In this document: positions 1 to 7,866 of the stretch, one piece after another | How positions within the stretch are numbered: position 1 is the first letter of the stretch | Layout: each line of letters begins with the position of its first letter | NCBI GenBank assembly: GCA_025964685.1 | Contig: JAOPYG010000462.1 | Coordinates: 1-59,520, forward strand | Reading direction: 5' to 3' | Length of the DNA stretch: 59,520 nucleotides | Source: Actinoallomurus sp. | Lineage (GTDB): Bacteria > Actinomycetota > Actinomycetes > Streptosporangiales > Streptosporangiaceae | Notes under the pieces: generated by a model | Databases searched by the model: none | What the model was told of the DNA's origin: nothing | The model's input: only the letters and a program-made list of their open reading frames with translations | Translations under genes and position numbers: made by a program

Positions 1-63
1 GTATACGTCCACGTCTTCATCAGCACAACCGGGCAGCAGAAGTTGGTGAGCAGCCGCATCACC

Positions 64-180
64 ACATCGCTGAGACGGAACGCCAGCGCATCAGGGTGTG
101 CCACCGAGCGTTCGCCAGTCGACTTACGAACCCGTTCCGAGACATCGCTGAGACTGACACCAGCGCATCAGCGTGCCACC
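64..180. repeat. Imperfect direct repeat (about 40 bp, two copies)
   Basis: Two copies of a roughly 40-bp unit lie at 64-105 and 142-180. Both begin acatcgctgagac and end ccacc, with a shared central ccagcgcatca. The DNA around them has no convincing gene. Read leftward there is a short open stretch running off the window edge, but it has no start codon and I do not recognise it. It may be debris from a gene that continues before position 1. Confidence 0.5.
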
Positions 181-290
181 CCCCGAGCCCCCGCAGCAAC
201 TGCCCTTGAGGCCGCCTATGGGCACTCAAGCAGCTGGGCAGACGGCTGGGCTTGTCGATGTAGCTGTACTTCGCTGCTGTACAAGATCAA

Positions 291-322
291 AAAGGCCGGT
301 TCCATGATCGGAACCGGCCTTT
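291..322. terminator. Rho-independent-type hairpin
   Basis: Perfect 13-bp stem (aaaggccggttcc at 291-303 pairing with 310-322) and a 6-nt loop. On the leftward strand the stem is followed by a run of five T residues, so it is stronger for leftward transcription. No clear gene ends there. Confidence 0.6.
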
Positions 323-645
323 GACGTGGGTGGACCTAACTACCGCTTACTCAAACACAAACGACCACGTCAGAGCACTGCGACCGAAGCTCGATGCGTT
401 GCTCACCGAGGACGGTCGGTGACAGCCGGACCAGCCGGACGGCAACTGTTCGCGATCAGATCGAGTTTGAAGGTAACGACGTAATCGGGCGATCTCGACA
501 GCCCGGCCTTCCAGGCAAAGCATGTGCAGGCATCGATGGACACGGTCATGACTGTCCTGCTCTGATATGGCTGTGCGGCGGAGGCGGTTTCTCACCTGAC
601 GACCACCCATCATCGCGACTGCCAGCGGCAATACAAATTCGACCC

Positions 646-942
646 ATGGAAGTGGATACGAACCTAAGGAACAATCGCGCGGCCGCATATCTACTAGCCA
701 GCTTTGTGGCGGTATCTATGGTCGCCATGATCGTGATCTATGCACCGGCGATTATCGCACCGAATCGCACAGATAAGGATCTGGCCAATATCGCAAACCC
801 GGAGACGATGTTGACACTTATAGACTCCCGGCTAAAGCTACAGAATGACGTAAGGACAAGCTTAATGAAAGGCATTGCAGGAGCTGCGGTATTGGATCGT
901 GGATGTCAGGAGTTGCGTGGGGTTACCAGGCCGGATTCGTAG
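646..942 (+). pseudogene. N-terminal remnant of a membrane protein of the kind found in front of pentapeptide-repeat proteins
   Basis: From the ATG at 646 the frame gives about 98 residues: a short cytoplasmic start, one hydrophobic helix (about residues 15-35), then a segment ending RLKLQNDVRTSLMKGIAGAA. From memory, that last stretch resembles the conserved juxtamembrane segment of actinobacterial pentapeptide-repeat membrane proteins, where a second helix and the repeats should follow. Here the similarity stops at about residue 85 and the frame runs into the 3' end of the convergent response regulator gene. The body of the gene is therefore missing. I read it as a truncated remnant; the family assignment is tentative. 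Confidence 0.4.
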
Positions 943-1568
943 GCGAGGACTACGAGCTGAGCGCGGTCACGGGCGTGGAGCTTGGTCATGGCCCGGTTGA
1001 TGTGGGTTTTCGCGGTCATCGGGCTGATCACCATGCGGTCGGCGATCTGATCGTTGGACAGGCCCTGCGCGACCAGGGCGACTGCCTCGCGTTCGCGGTT
1101 GGTCAGCTCTTCCAACCCCGTCTCGGCGCCGGTGTTGGGCGGCTGGGTGACGTACCTGTTGATGAGCTTGCGGGTGATCGAGGGTGCGAGCAGGGCGTCG
1201 CCGCGCGCGGCGACGCGTACGGCGTGCAGGAAGTCTTCCGGCACGATGTCCTTGACGAGGAATCCGGCCGCGCCGACGCGCAGCGCGTTGAAGACGTATT
1301 CGTCCAAGCCGTAGTTGGTCAGGATGACGACATGCACCCGGGCCAGGTCCGGGTCCGCGGCGATGAGCCGGGTCGCCTCGATGCCGTCGATGACCGGCAT
1401 CTGGATGTCGATGAGCGCGACGTCGGGCAGGTGCTCCCTGGCCAGAGCCAGGCCCTCCTTCCCGTCGGCAGCCTCGGCCACCACCTCAATGTCGTCCTCG
1501 AGGTCGAGGAGCGCGCGGAATCCGCTGCGAATGAGCTGCTGGTCGTCGGCCAGCAGGACACGGATCAT
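906..1568 (-). CDS. NarL/LuxR-family two-component response regulator
   Basis: 220 residues with the standard two-domain layout. The N-terminal receiver domain (about 1-120) has the acidic pair D8/D9, the phospho-acceptor D54 in ALIDIQMP, and the later T and K (LVKD). A LuxR-type helix-turn-helix follows at about 153-205 (LTNREREAVALVAQGLSNDQI). It is the DNA-binding partner of the histidine kinase encoded just upstream: the kinase stop and this ATG overlap by 4 bp, so the two are translationally coupled. The target is unknown. An inverted repeat at 2755-2771, between the kinase and the divergent membrane-protein gene, is a candidate binding site. Confidence 0.93.
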   Translation of the reverse strand: MIRVLLADDQQLIRSGFRALLDLEDDIEVVAEAADGKEGLALAREHLPDVALIDIQMPVIDGIEATRLIAADPDLARVHVVILTNYGLDEYVFNALRVGAAGFLVKDIVPEDFLHAVRVAARGDALLAPSITRKLINRYVTQPPNTGAETGLEELTNREREAVALVAQGLSNDQIADRMVISPMTAKTHINRAMTKLHARDRAQLVVLAYESGLVTPRNS

Positions 1569-2692
1569 GACGTCTGCTCCACGGGGAGTTCGGCCTGGAC
1601 AGTAAAGCCGCCCTCGCCGCGCGGTTCAGCGCGCAGCCGACCGCCGAGGACGGTGACTCGTTCGCGCATCCCGAGCAGCCCGACGCCGGGCGTCGGGGCG
1701 GTGTCCGGCGCGGCCTTGCCGTCGTCATCGATGCGTATCGCGAGGACGTCCGGGCGGCAGTCGATCCGGACCGACGCCGTGGCGGCGTCCGCGTGACGGG
1801 CGATGTTGGTGAGCGACTCCTGAACGATCCGATAGACGGTCCGGCCCACCGCGGCCGGCACGTCGTGTCGCTGTCCTTCGATCGTCAAACTTGCGTCCAG
1901 GCCGGTCATGCGGAACCGTTCCACCAGTTCTGGGACGTGGTCGAGCCCGTGCGGCGGGGTCTTTTCGTCGTCGCGCAGGGCCTCCAGGGTCGCCCGCAGT
2001 TCCCGGGTTGCCTCACGACCGGCCTCCCGGATCGCCAGCAGGGCATCCGGTACCGGTTCGCCGCGCTTGCGAGCCAGGTGGACGGCGACTTCGGACTGCA
2101 CCTTGATGACAGAGATCTGGTGGGTCAGCGAATCGTGCAGCTCCCGCGCGATGTGCAGCCGCTCCTCGTCGGCGCGGTGCCGCGCGGTCTCCTCCCGGGT
2201 GCGCTCGGCTTCGTCCGCCCGCCGCTCGGCCTGCCGCAGCGCTTCACCCGCGGCGCCTGCGGCAATCAGCCAGGCGATCTCCAGGGCACCGCGCGCCTGC
2301 GCGAACGCCTTGCCCGTGTCGTGCAGGCCCGAGGCCAGGGCCGCTAGGGGGAGCGTGGCCAGCACGGCCACGCTCGCCACCACGGTGACGGTGCGGTGTC
2401 CCTCCCGTACGGCCGCGTACACCGCGAACAGGAACGCGACGGCGGGCACGTTGAAACCGGCCGCCTGGTACCCCACCGCGCACAGCCCGGTGGCGGCCAG
2501 GATGGGAACGGGAGTCCGGCGGCGCCAGACGAGCGCCAGGCCGCCGGCCGCCAGCAGCGTGCTGCCGAGCAGGGCGAAGCCCGTGCCGGAGTGCCGCTCG
2601 GACAGGCCGGTGACCAGCAGCGTCGCCGCAACGCCGACGGCGATCGCCCAGTCCCTCACACCGGCCGGGACACCGGACCATCCTGTGCTCAT
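1565..2692 (-). CDS. Sensor histidine kinase (HisKA_3 type)
   Basis: 375 residues. The N-terminal half holds several hydrophobic helices (about 15-145) with little outside the membrane. It leads through an Arg/Glu-rich coiled segment to the dimerisation motif RELHDSLTHQISVIK, with H186 as the phospho-acceptor, as in NarX/DesK-type kinases. A C-terminal HATPase_c domain shows the N box (ESLTNIARH) and G boxes (GVGLLGMRERV). It forms a two-component pair with the overlapping response regulator. The signal cannot be read from the sequence; the membrane-embedded sensor suggests an envelope signal. Confidence 0.93.
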   Translation of the reverse strand: MSTGWSGVPAGVRDWAIAVGVAATLLVTGLSERHSGTGFALLGSTLLAAGGLALVWRRRTPVPILAATGLCAVGYQAAGFNVPAVAFLFAVYAAVREGHRTVTVVASVAVLATLPLAALASGLHDTGKAFAQARGALEIAWLIAAGAAGEALRQAERRADEAERTREETARHRADEERLHIARELHDSLTHQISVIKVQSEVAVHLARKRGEPVPDALLAIREAGREATRELRATLEALRDDEKTPPHGLDHVPELVERFRMTGLDASLTIEGQRHDVPAAVGRTVYRIVQESLTNIARHADAATASVRIDCRPDVLAIRIDDDGKAAPDTAPTPGVGLLGMRERVTVLGGRLRAEPRGEGGFTVQAELPVEQTS

Positions 2693-2754
2693 GCGCGCAC
2701 CCTAGCCGGAGCAGGCCTCGGGCGAGTCCCGCTCCCGGACGAGTGATCGGCTAC

Positions 2755-2771
2755 CACGTACGCAGTACGTG
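2755..2771. promoter_or_regulatory. Inverted repeat, candidate operator
   Basis: Perfect 7-bp arms cacgtac and gtacgtg around gca. It lies between the divergent histidine kinase (start 2692) and the membrane-protein gene (start 2888). It could be the site of the NarL-type regulator encoded here, but this rests on position and symmetry alone. Confidence 0.3.
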
Positions 2772-2887
2772 CGCGGCGCCTGCGGCGTCCGCGGCAGCGC
2801 GAAGTGTCTGCGTCCGCCGGACGACCGGAGGCGGGTCAGGCGGACATGCTCGGGTGATCCAGTTCCCGTGAGCAGAAGGAGCACCTC

Positions 2888-3310
2888 ATGTCAGTCCGCA
2901 CTGTGCTTGCCGTGGCCGGAGCGGCCCTGATCAGCGGTCTCGTGCTCGCCGAACCGGCGGCCGCGGACCCCTCTGTCCAGCCGGTCGCCGCAAGCGTCTA
3001 CACCCTGAGCGTCGGCCGCATCGGATCCTCCTTGGCCGCACTGGTCGGCCTCCTCGGCGCGGTCAATGGCGGCCTGGCCCTGGCCCGCCCCACCGGTCAG
3101 GGTCACATCGGCACCTGGGCCCGGCGGAACGGGGCCGTCACGGCTCTCGTGGCGGGTCTGATCGCCGTGGTCGTCGGCGGGTCGGTCGCGGCCACCGCCG
3201 ACGGCGGTCTCGGCAGCGGCAACGGGCTGGGCGGCGCCTACGTCGCCATGCTGGTGGGCCTGATCGCCGTCACCCTCGGTTGGCTGGCCCGCTCCCGCCG
3301 AGCCGGCTGA
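2888..3310 (+). CDS. Small membrane protein, DUF6223-like
   Basis: 140 residues with an apparent signal or first helix (about 5-25, ending AEPAAADP). Two or three further hydrophobic helices follow (about 45-65, 85-105, 118-135), separated by glycine-rich turns (DGGLGSGNGLGG). The C-terminus is basic (RSRRAG). The size and pattern fit what I remember of DUF6223, small actinobacterial membrane proteins of unknown role. It diverges from the two-component system and may be one of its targets, which is inference. An AGAAGGAG-type ribosome site lies just upstream of the ATG. Confidence 0.75.
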   Translation: MSVRTVLAVAGAALISGLVLAEPAAADPSVQPVAASVYTLSVGRIGSSLAALVGLLGAVNGGLALARPTGQGHIGTWARRNGAVTALVAGLIAVVVGGSVAATADGGLGSGNGLGGAYVAMLVGLIAVTLGWLARSRRAG

Positions 3311-3368
3311 CCGAACCGTGAATCCTCTGGAATACCCGGCTGTATGCGCCGGCGGCTGGTGATGGCCG

Positions 3369-3659
3369 CACGATCGTTGGCGCGGTGAGAAGGGCGGCGT
3401 CGAGGGACAGATCGGCTGGTTCCGCCGCAACCATCTCCTCCCGGTTCGGGCAGTCTGGTTGTTTGAGCAGCTCAACGCTTTGGTGGACGCCCCCGACGAG
3501 GCTTGGCGCATCGGCACCCGGAAGCAGACCCCCGGCGTGCACTTCGCGATTGAGCAGCCGCGGCTGGCACCGCTGCCGGACGAGCCATTCGGAACCGGCA
3601 TCTGGCTGACCACGCGGCGACCGGTTCAGCCGGGTCACGAGGCGCCGAACCACCGGTAA
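3369..3659 (+). pseudogene. C-terminal remnant of an IS21-type transposase (IstA)
   Basis: The open frame reads through EKGGVEGQIGWFRRNHLLPV, then FEQLNALVD, then PLPDEPFGTGIWLTTR. These are the landmarks of the catalytic-core end and the C-terminal part of IS21-family IstA (usually PLPDEPFETG.WLTPRVDRY). The first 200-300 residues, the istB helper and the terminal repeats are not found nearby. After WLTTR the sequence no longer matches the family. This is a dead fragment left by an old insertion. Confidence 0.65.
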
Positions 3660-4046
3660 GCGATCAAGATCGCATTGTCGGTCTGGCGGTGCACCACGAG
3701 GGTGACGCCGGCCAGAGCGGCCGGCACGGTCGCGATGACGGCGCAGTGCCGAATCCGGGTGTCCCGCGGCCGCATGGTTGGCGCGTTCCGCGAGCTTCGC
3801 GATCCCGCACAGAGCGATCAGCGCGAGGGTGAGAGCGGCAGGCTCCGACGAATCGATGCTACGCCGGACAGGCCGCGCGACCGTTCGGGTCAGTGGGCGA
3901 GCTGGCGGAGCCAGTCGCCCAGTCCACGCTCGACGCGCACAGGTTCGCGGCGGAGATCACCGTCCTGGATGCTCTCCTAGCCGACCAGAAGGGGAGGAAA
4001 CCAAGATCGGCTCCCACGTCGCTCCCATAATCGGACACCGAAGAAG
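3660..4046. other. Gene-free stretch
   Basis: About 390 bp between the transposase remnant and the tRNA terminator. Short overlapping frames exist on both strands, but none has a ribosome site, a recognisable motif or a sensible length. A leftward stretch encodes a short hydrophobic piece (LALIALCGIAKLAERAN) that may be membrane-protein debris. Nothing further is supported. Confidence 0.4.
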
Positions 4047-4080
4047 CAGAGGCTCGACCTGAAGAACGGTCGAGCCTCTG
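4047..4080 (-). terminator. Terminator hairpin of the tRNA gene
   Basis: Perfect 13-bp stem (cagaggctcgacc at 4047-4059 with 4068-4080) and an 8-nt loop. It lies 17 bp past the 3' end of the leftward tRNA-Ala. There is no T run, which is common for actinobacterial terminators. Confidence 0.7.
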
Positions 4081-4095
4081 ACCTGCTGATTCCTG

Positions 4096-4171
<76 letters not shown>

Positions 4172-4252
4172 AACAACGCAGTAAGGCTAGCAAACATCGG
4201 GGACTCCTCGCGCGCCCGGGGACGCTGGTCCCCGGGCTCGCGATCCATCGCG

Positions 4253-4834
4253 TCAGTCTCCGACGGCGCGCAGGTCGGTGTACTGGTCGTAGACCTCTTC
4301 GCGTGCCCATGCGGGGAGTTCGATGACCTCGGCGCTGCGGGCGGCCTCCTCGGTCTCGCGGGCTTCCTCTGCCTCGTGTTCTTCCTGGGCACGGCGGAGC
4401 TGCGCGGCGCGGATGGCGGCCGCGCGGCGGCGTTGCTGGCGGCGGGCGTGGTCCATGCTCACCGCGACGCGCAGCAGCGACAGGTGGCCGGTGAGCAGCA
4501 ACGCCGGCGGGATCACGAACCACCAGGGCGCGACCTGGACGGCGGTCGCGATGATCGCGGTCACTGTGAGCAGGCTGAGGCCGAGCGTGCGGCGACGGCG
4601 GCGGGCGATGACGGCGCCGCGACTGACGCGACGCCGGCGGGCCGGTGCGAGCGGCTCGGCCGTCTCCTCGAAGGCGACAACGTCGTCATCGGGGGTCTGT
4701 GGAATCGGCTCGTCGGCGTCGCCGCGGCGGTGCAGGAGACGGCCGATGCCCTCGCCGTCGCGACGGAGCCACATCGGCACGAGGACGATGCCCCAGACGA
4801 CCACGATCGCGAGATAGAGGACTGCACTGCTCAT
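4253..4834 (-). CDS. sepX: Divisome membrane protein SepX/GlpR
   Basis: 193 residues. One N-terminal transmembrane helix (about 5-22, followed by LVPMWLRRDGEG) is followed by a charged linker, then a pair of hydrophobic helices (about 82-120) and a long Arg/Glu-rich coiled C-terminus. This layout matches SepX (Streptomyces) / GlpR (Corynebacterium), the membrane receptor for the gephyrin-like protein Glp, which acts at the division site. The neighbourhood supports it strongly: sepX, rimJ, glp/moeA and galU are kept together across Actinobacteria, and all are present here in order. The assignment rests on architecture plus gene order. Confidence 0.85.
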   Translation of the reverse strand: MSSAVLYLAIVVVWGIVLVPMWLRRDGEGIGRLLHRRGDADEPIPQTPDDDVVAFEETAEPLAPARRRRVSRGAVIARRRRRTLGLSLLTVTAIIATAVQVAPWWFVIPPALLLTGHLSLLRVAVSMDHARRQQRRRAAAIRAAQLRRAQEEHEAEEARETEEAARSAEVIELPAWAREEVYDQYTDLRAVGD

Positions 4835-5004
4835 CAGCCCTCCCCAATGCCGCGTTCCAGGCCCGCGCCGACCTTGGATACGCGCGCGCTCACGTCCCGC
4901 ACGCTAAGACCCACAGTCAGTGGTTGACGAGTATTCGGGGCGGTGTGTCGCGAGATCGGGCCGTACATGAACGTCGGCATACCAATGTTTTGCGATTCGC
5001 CGCC

Positions 5005-5628
5005 TCAGCGGGGGAAAGCCTGCCGCGTGCTCGCCCGCCAGCGGGACATGAGTCCGCCGGGCACATCCTCGATGGTCAGGGCGTAACAGATGTGGTCTCG
5101 CCAGGCGCCGTCGATGTGCAAATGGCGTTGACGGACCCCTTCTTCGCGGAATCCAAGCTTTTCGACGACGCGGCGGCTCGCGGAGTTCTCCGGGCGGATG
5201 TTCGCCTCCACGCGGTGGAGCCCCATGTTGAAGAAACAGTGGTCGACCGCGAGGGCCACGGCGGTCGGCATGACGCCCCGGCCGGCGACGGCCTTGTCGA
5301 CCCAGTAGCCGATCTGCGCGGATCTGGCGGAGCCCCAGACGATCGCGCCGATGGTCAGCTGGCCGGCGAAGTCACCGTCGTAGGTGACGACCCATGGCAG
5401 GGCGAGTCCTTGCCGGGCCTCGCGGCGCATCGTCTGTGCCATGCCGAGGTAGGGCCCGATGCCGCTGCGGAACAGAGGCGTCTCGGGGTTGGTCGGCTCC
5501 CAGCGGCGCAGCCACTCGGCGTTGCGGATTCGCACCTCTCGCCAGATGGAGGCGTCACGGAGACGCAACGGCCGGAGCCCGATCGGGCCCTCGGCCAGGG
5601 TGGCGGGCCAACCTCGCATGCGATCCAC
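5005..5628 (-). CDS. GNAT N-acetyltransferase, RimJ/RimL-like
   Basis: 207 residues with the GNAT fold of the RimJ/RimL group. An N-terminal LRPLRLRDASIW region comes first. The substrate strand (QIGYWVDKAVAGRGVMPTA) carries the acetyl-CoA loop, followed by GLHRVEANIRPEN and a C-terminal VVEKLGFREEGVRQR. RimJ-type enzymes acetylate protein N-termini. In this conserved cluster the gene sits between sepX and the molybdopterin-type genes, and its real substrate is not known. The ATG at 5628 is a reasonable start. Confidence 0.85.
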   Translation of the reverse strand: MDRMRGWPATLAEGPIGLRPLRLRDASIWREVRIRNAEWLRRWEPTNPETPLFRSGIGPYLGMAQTMRREARQGLALPWVVTYDGDFAGQLTIGAIVWGSARSAQIGYWVDKAVAGRGVMPTAVALAVDHCFFNMGLHRVEANIRPENSASRRVVEKLGFREEGVRQRHLHIDGAWRDHICYALTIEDVPGGLMSRWRASTRQAFPR

Positions 5629-5691
5629 CCCTCCATGATTCCCCTCAGCACCCGCCTCGCGCCATCCCGGATCGCTACGAGGCGGACACCC

Positions 5692-6174
5692 TCAGGATGA
5701 ACGCGGGTGGTCGCCGCCGCGGATCTGGTCGACCGCGTGCCGCAGCACGCCCGCGAGGACGTCCATGCCGTCCTTGACGCCTCCGGTCGAGCCGGGCAGG
5801 TTGACGATCAGCGTACGGCCGGCGACGCCGGCCAGCCCGCGGGAGAGCATCGCGGTCGGCACCTTGTCGACGCTGGTCAGGCGGATCGCGTCGGCGATGC
5901 CGGGCACCTCGCGCTCGATCACCCGGCGGGTCATCTCCGGCGTCAGGTCCATGGGCGTGAGGCCCGTACCGCCGCTCGTGACGACCACGTCATAGCCCTG
6001 CGCGACGGCGCTCCGCAGGGTCTCCTCGACGGGTTCACCGTCGGGGATCACCACCGGGCCGTCGACCTCGCAGCCGAGCTCGCGCAGCCGTTCGACCAGC
6101 ACCGGCCCGGAGGTGTCCTCATAGACACCCGCCGACGCGCGGTTCGACACGGTCACCGCCAACGCCCGGATCAT
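5692..6174 (-). CDS. mog: MogA/MoaB-family molybdopterin adenylyltransferase-like protein
   Basis: About 160 residues when started at the ATG at 6174, which is close to the family norm; the longer frame upstream belongs to moaC. The family signature VVVTSGGTGLTPMDLTPE is clear at about residues 66-83, with NLPGSTGGVKDGMDVL near the C-terminus. Family members adenylate molybdopterin before metal insertion. The start lies 11 bp after the moaC stop, so it belongs to the same leftward operon as moaC, glp and galU. Some actinobacterial MoaB paralogues are not essential for cofactor synthesis, so the exact role is less certain than the family. Confidence 0.88.
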   Translation of the reverse strand: MIRALAVTVSNRASAGVYEDTSGPVLVERLRELGCEVDGPVVIPDGEPVEETLRSAVAQGYDVVVTSGGTGLTPMDLTPEMTRRVIEREVPGIADAIRLTSVDKVPTAMLSRGLAGVAGRTLIVNLPGSTGGVKDGMDVLAGVLRHAVDQIRGGDHPRSS

Positions 6175-6185
6175 GGGTCCTCCAG

Positions 6186-6659
6186 TCAGGATCGTCGCCA
6201 GAGGCCGGTCTTGCCTCCGGTCTTCTCCTCCACCCGCACGTCCGTGATCACGGCGGCGGGATCGATGGCCTTGACCATGTCGATCAGAGCGAGGCCGGCG
6301 ACGGACACGCAGGTGAGGGCCTCCATCTCCACGCCCGTACGGTCCGCGGTGCGGACCTGCGCCGAAATCGACACGCCGTCGTCGCGTACCGCCAGGTCCA
6401 CGGTGACGCCGTGGATGGCGATGGGATGGCACAGGGGTACGAGGTCCGGCGTGCGCTTGGCCGCCTGGATGCCCGCGATGCGCGCCACGGCCAGGGCGTC
6501 GCCCTTGGGGACGCCGCCGGACCGCAGGGCCGCGACGCCCTCCGCCGACAGGCGTACGAAACCGGTGGCCGTCGCCGTACGCGCCGACACCTCCTTGGCC
6601 GAGACGTCGACCATGCGCGCCGCACCGGACTCGTCCAGGTGGGTGAAGTCGCCGCTCAT
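6186..6659 (-). CDS. moaC: Cyclic pyranopterin monophosphate synthase
   Basis: 157 residues from the ATG at 6659. It catalyses the second half of cyclic pyranopterin formation, the first phase of molybdenum cofactor synthesis, with MoaA. Hallmarks are present: PLCHPIAIHGVTV (substrate-binding His region), the conserved TGVEMEALTCVSVAGLALID, the catalytic Asp and MVKAIDP, and the C-terminal KTGGKTG. The start overlaps the end of glp/moeA by 4 bp (ATGA). MoaA is not in this window. Confidence 0.95.
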   Translation of the reverse strand: MSGDFTHLDESGAARMVDVSAKEVSARTATATGFVRLSAEGVAALRSGGVPKGDALAVARIAGIQAAKRTPDLVPLCHPIAIHGVTVDLAVRDDGVSISAQVRTADRTGVEMEALTCVSVAGLALIDMVKAIDPAAVITDVRVEEKTGGKTGLWRRS

Positions 6660-7864
6660 GGCAGCCTCATGACGTCGACCTCGTCGCCCGCGGCGAGCGC
6701 CGTCGTGTCCTCGCCCACGACCATCAGGGCGTTCGACGAGGACAGCGAGAAGATCTGGTGCGACCCCTGACCTTCGGCGGGGCTCACGTGGTAGACGCCG
6801 TCGCGATACTCCAGGGCGCCGCGCAGGTAGTGCCGCAGCCCCGCGGGTGAGGTCACGGGCTCGGACAGATGGGCCACGACGGTGGGCAGCGGGTCGGGTG
6901 GCAGGCCCTGCAGGGCGCGCAGCGCGGGCCGTACGAACACCTGGAAGGACACGAACGCGCTGACCGGGTTGCCGGGCAGCGTGAACACCGGCGTGCGGTC
7001 GTCGAGCAGGCCGAAGCCCTGCGGCTTGCCCGGCCGCATCGCGACCTTGTCGAACTTCATCGTGCCGAGGCCGGACAGCACCTCCTTGACCACGTCGCGG
7101 GCGCCCATGCTGACCCCGCCGGACGTGATGATGAGGTCGGCGAAACCGAGCTGTTCTTCGATGCCGGCCAGCACCTGGCGAGGATCGTCGCCGATCACGC
7201 CCTGCCGGAAGCCGACGCCTCCGGCCTCGGTGGCGGCGGCGGTCAGCGCGAAGCCGTTCGCGTCCCAGATCTGGCCCGGGCCGACCATGGTCCCGGGCTC
7301 GACCAGCTCGCTGCCGGTGGACAGCACGACGACGCGGGGCCGCGGCCGTACGGAGACGCGGGCCCGGCCGATGGCGGCGAGCATGCCGATCTGCGCGGCG
7401 CCGAGGCGGGTGCCGCTCTCCAGCACGGTCTGGCCGACGGTGACGTCCTCGCCGCTGCGCCGGATGTAGTTGCCGACCTTGGCGGGCCGCCGGATCGCCA
7501 CCTTGGCCGTACCGCCGTCGGTCCATTCGACCGGCACGATGGCGTCGGCACCGGCAGGCACCGGCGCGCCCGTCATGATCCGTGCGCACAGCCCGGCCCG
7601 GATGCCGTACGCCTCCTGGTCGCCGGCGGCGATGTCACCGACGACCGACAACGTCACCGGCGACGTCTCTGACGCGCCGGCGACGTCGGAGGCGAACACC
7701 GCGTAACCGTCCATGGCGGAGTTGTCGAAGGGCGGCAGGTCGACCGGAGCGGTGACCGGCTCGGCGAGTACGCCGTGCAGGGCCTCCAGCAGGGTGACCT
7801 CCAGTGGCGGGAGCTCTTTCGTCGCCGCCAGGATGTCCGCGAGGTGCTCATCGACCGTCTTCAT
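6656..7864 (-). CDS. glp: Gephyrin-like protein Glp / molybdopterin molybdenumtransferase MoeA
   Basis: 402 residues from the ATG at 7864. MoeA domains in order: N-terminal domain with PPFDNSAMDGYAV, the linker and RRSGEDV region, the MPT-binding domain (SGGVSMGARDVV, then LPGNPVSAFVSF), and a C-terminal beta domain. MoeA inserts molybdate into adenylated molybdopterin. In Actinobacteria the copy next to galU, rimJ and sepX is the division protein Glp, which binds FtsZ and the membrane receptor GlpR/SepX. That neighbourhood is complete here, so a division role is likely. Because moaC and mog are also in the operon, a cofactor role cannot be excluded. Confidence 0.85.
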   Translation of the reverse strand: MKTVDEHLADILAATKELPPLEVTLLEALHGVLAEPVTAPVDLPPFDNSAMDGYAVFASDVAGASETSPVTLSVVGDIAAGDQEAYGIRAGLCARIMTGAPVPAGADAIVPVEWTDGGTAKVAIRRPAKVGNYIRRSGEDVTVGQTVLESGTRLGAAQIGMLAAIGRARVSVRPRPRVVVLSTGSELVEPGTMVGPGQIWDANGFALTAAATEAGGVGFRQGVIGDDPRQVLAGIEEQLGFADLIITSGGVSMGARDVVKEVLSGLGTMKFDKVAMRPGKPQGFGLLDDRTPVFTLPGNPVSAFVSFQVFVRPALRALQGLPPDPLPTVVAHLSEPVTSPAGLRHYLRGALEYRDGVYHVSPAEGQGSHQIFSLSSSNALMVVGEDTTALAAGDEVDVMRLP

Positions 7865-7866
7865 GA

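Noticed and set aside
394-942. 182-residue frame starting at 394
   Set aside because: Only the part from 646 shows a membrane helix and family-like sequence; the earlier part has no ribosome site or sensible composition.
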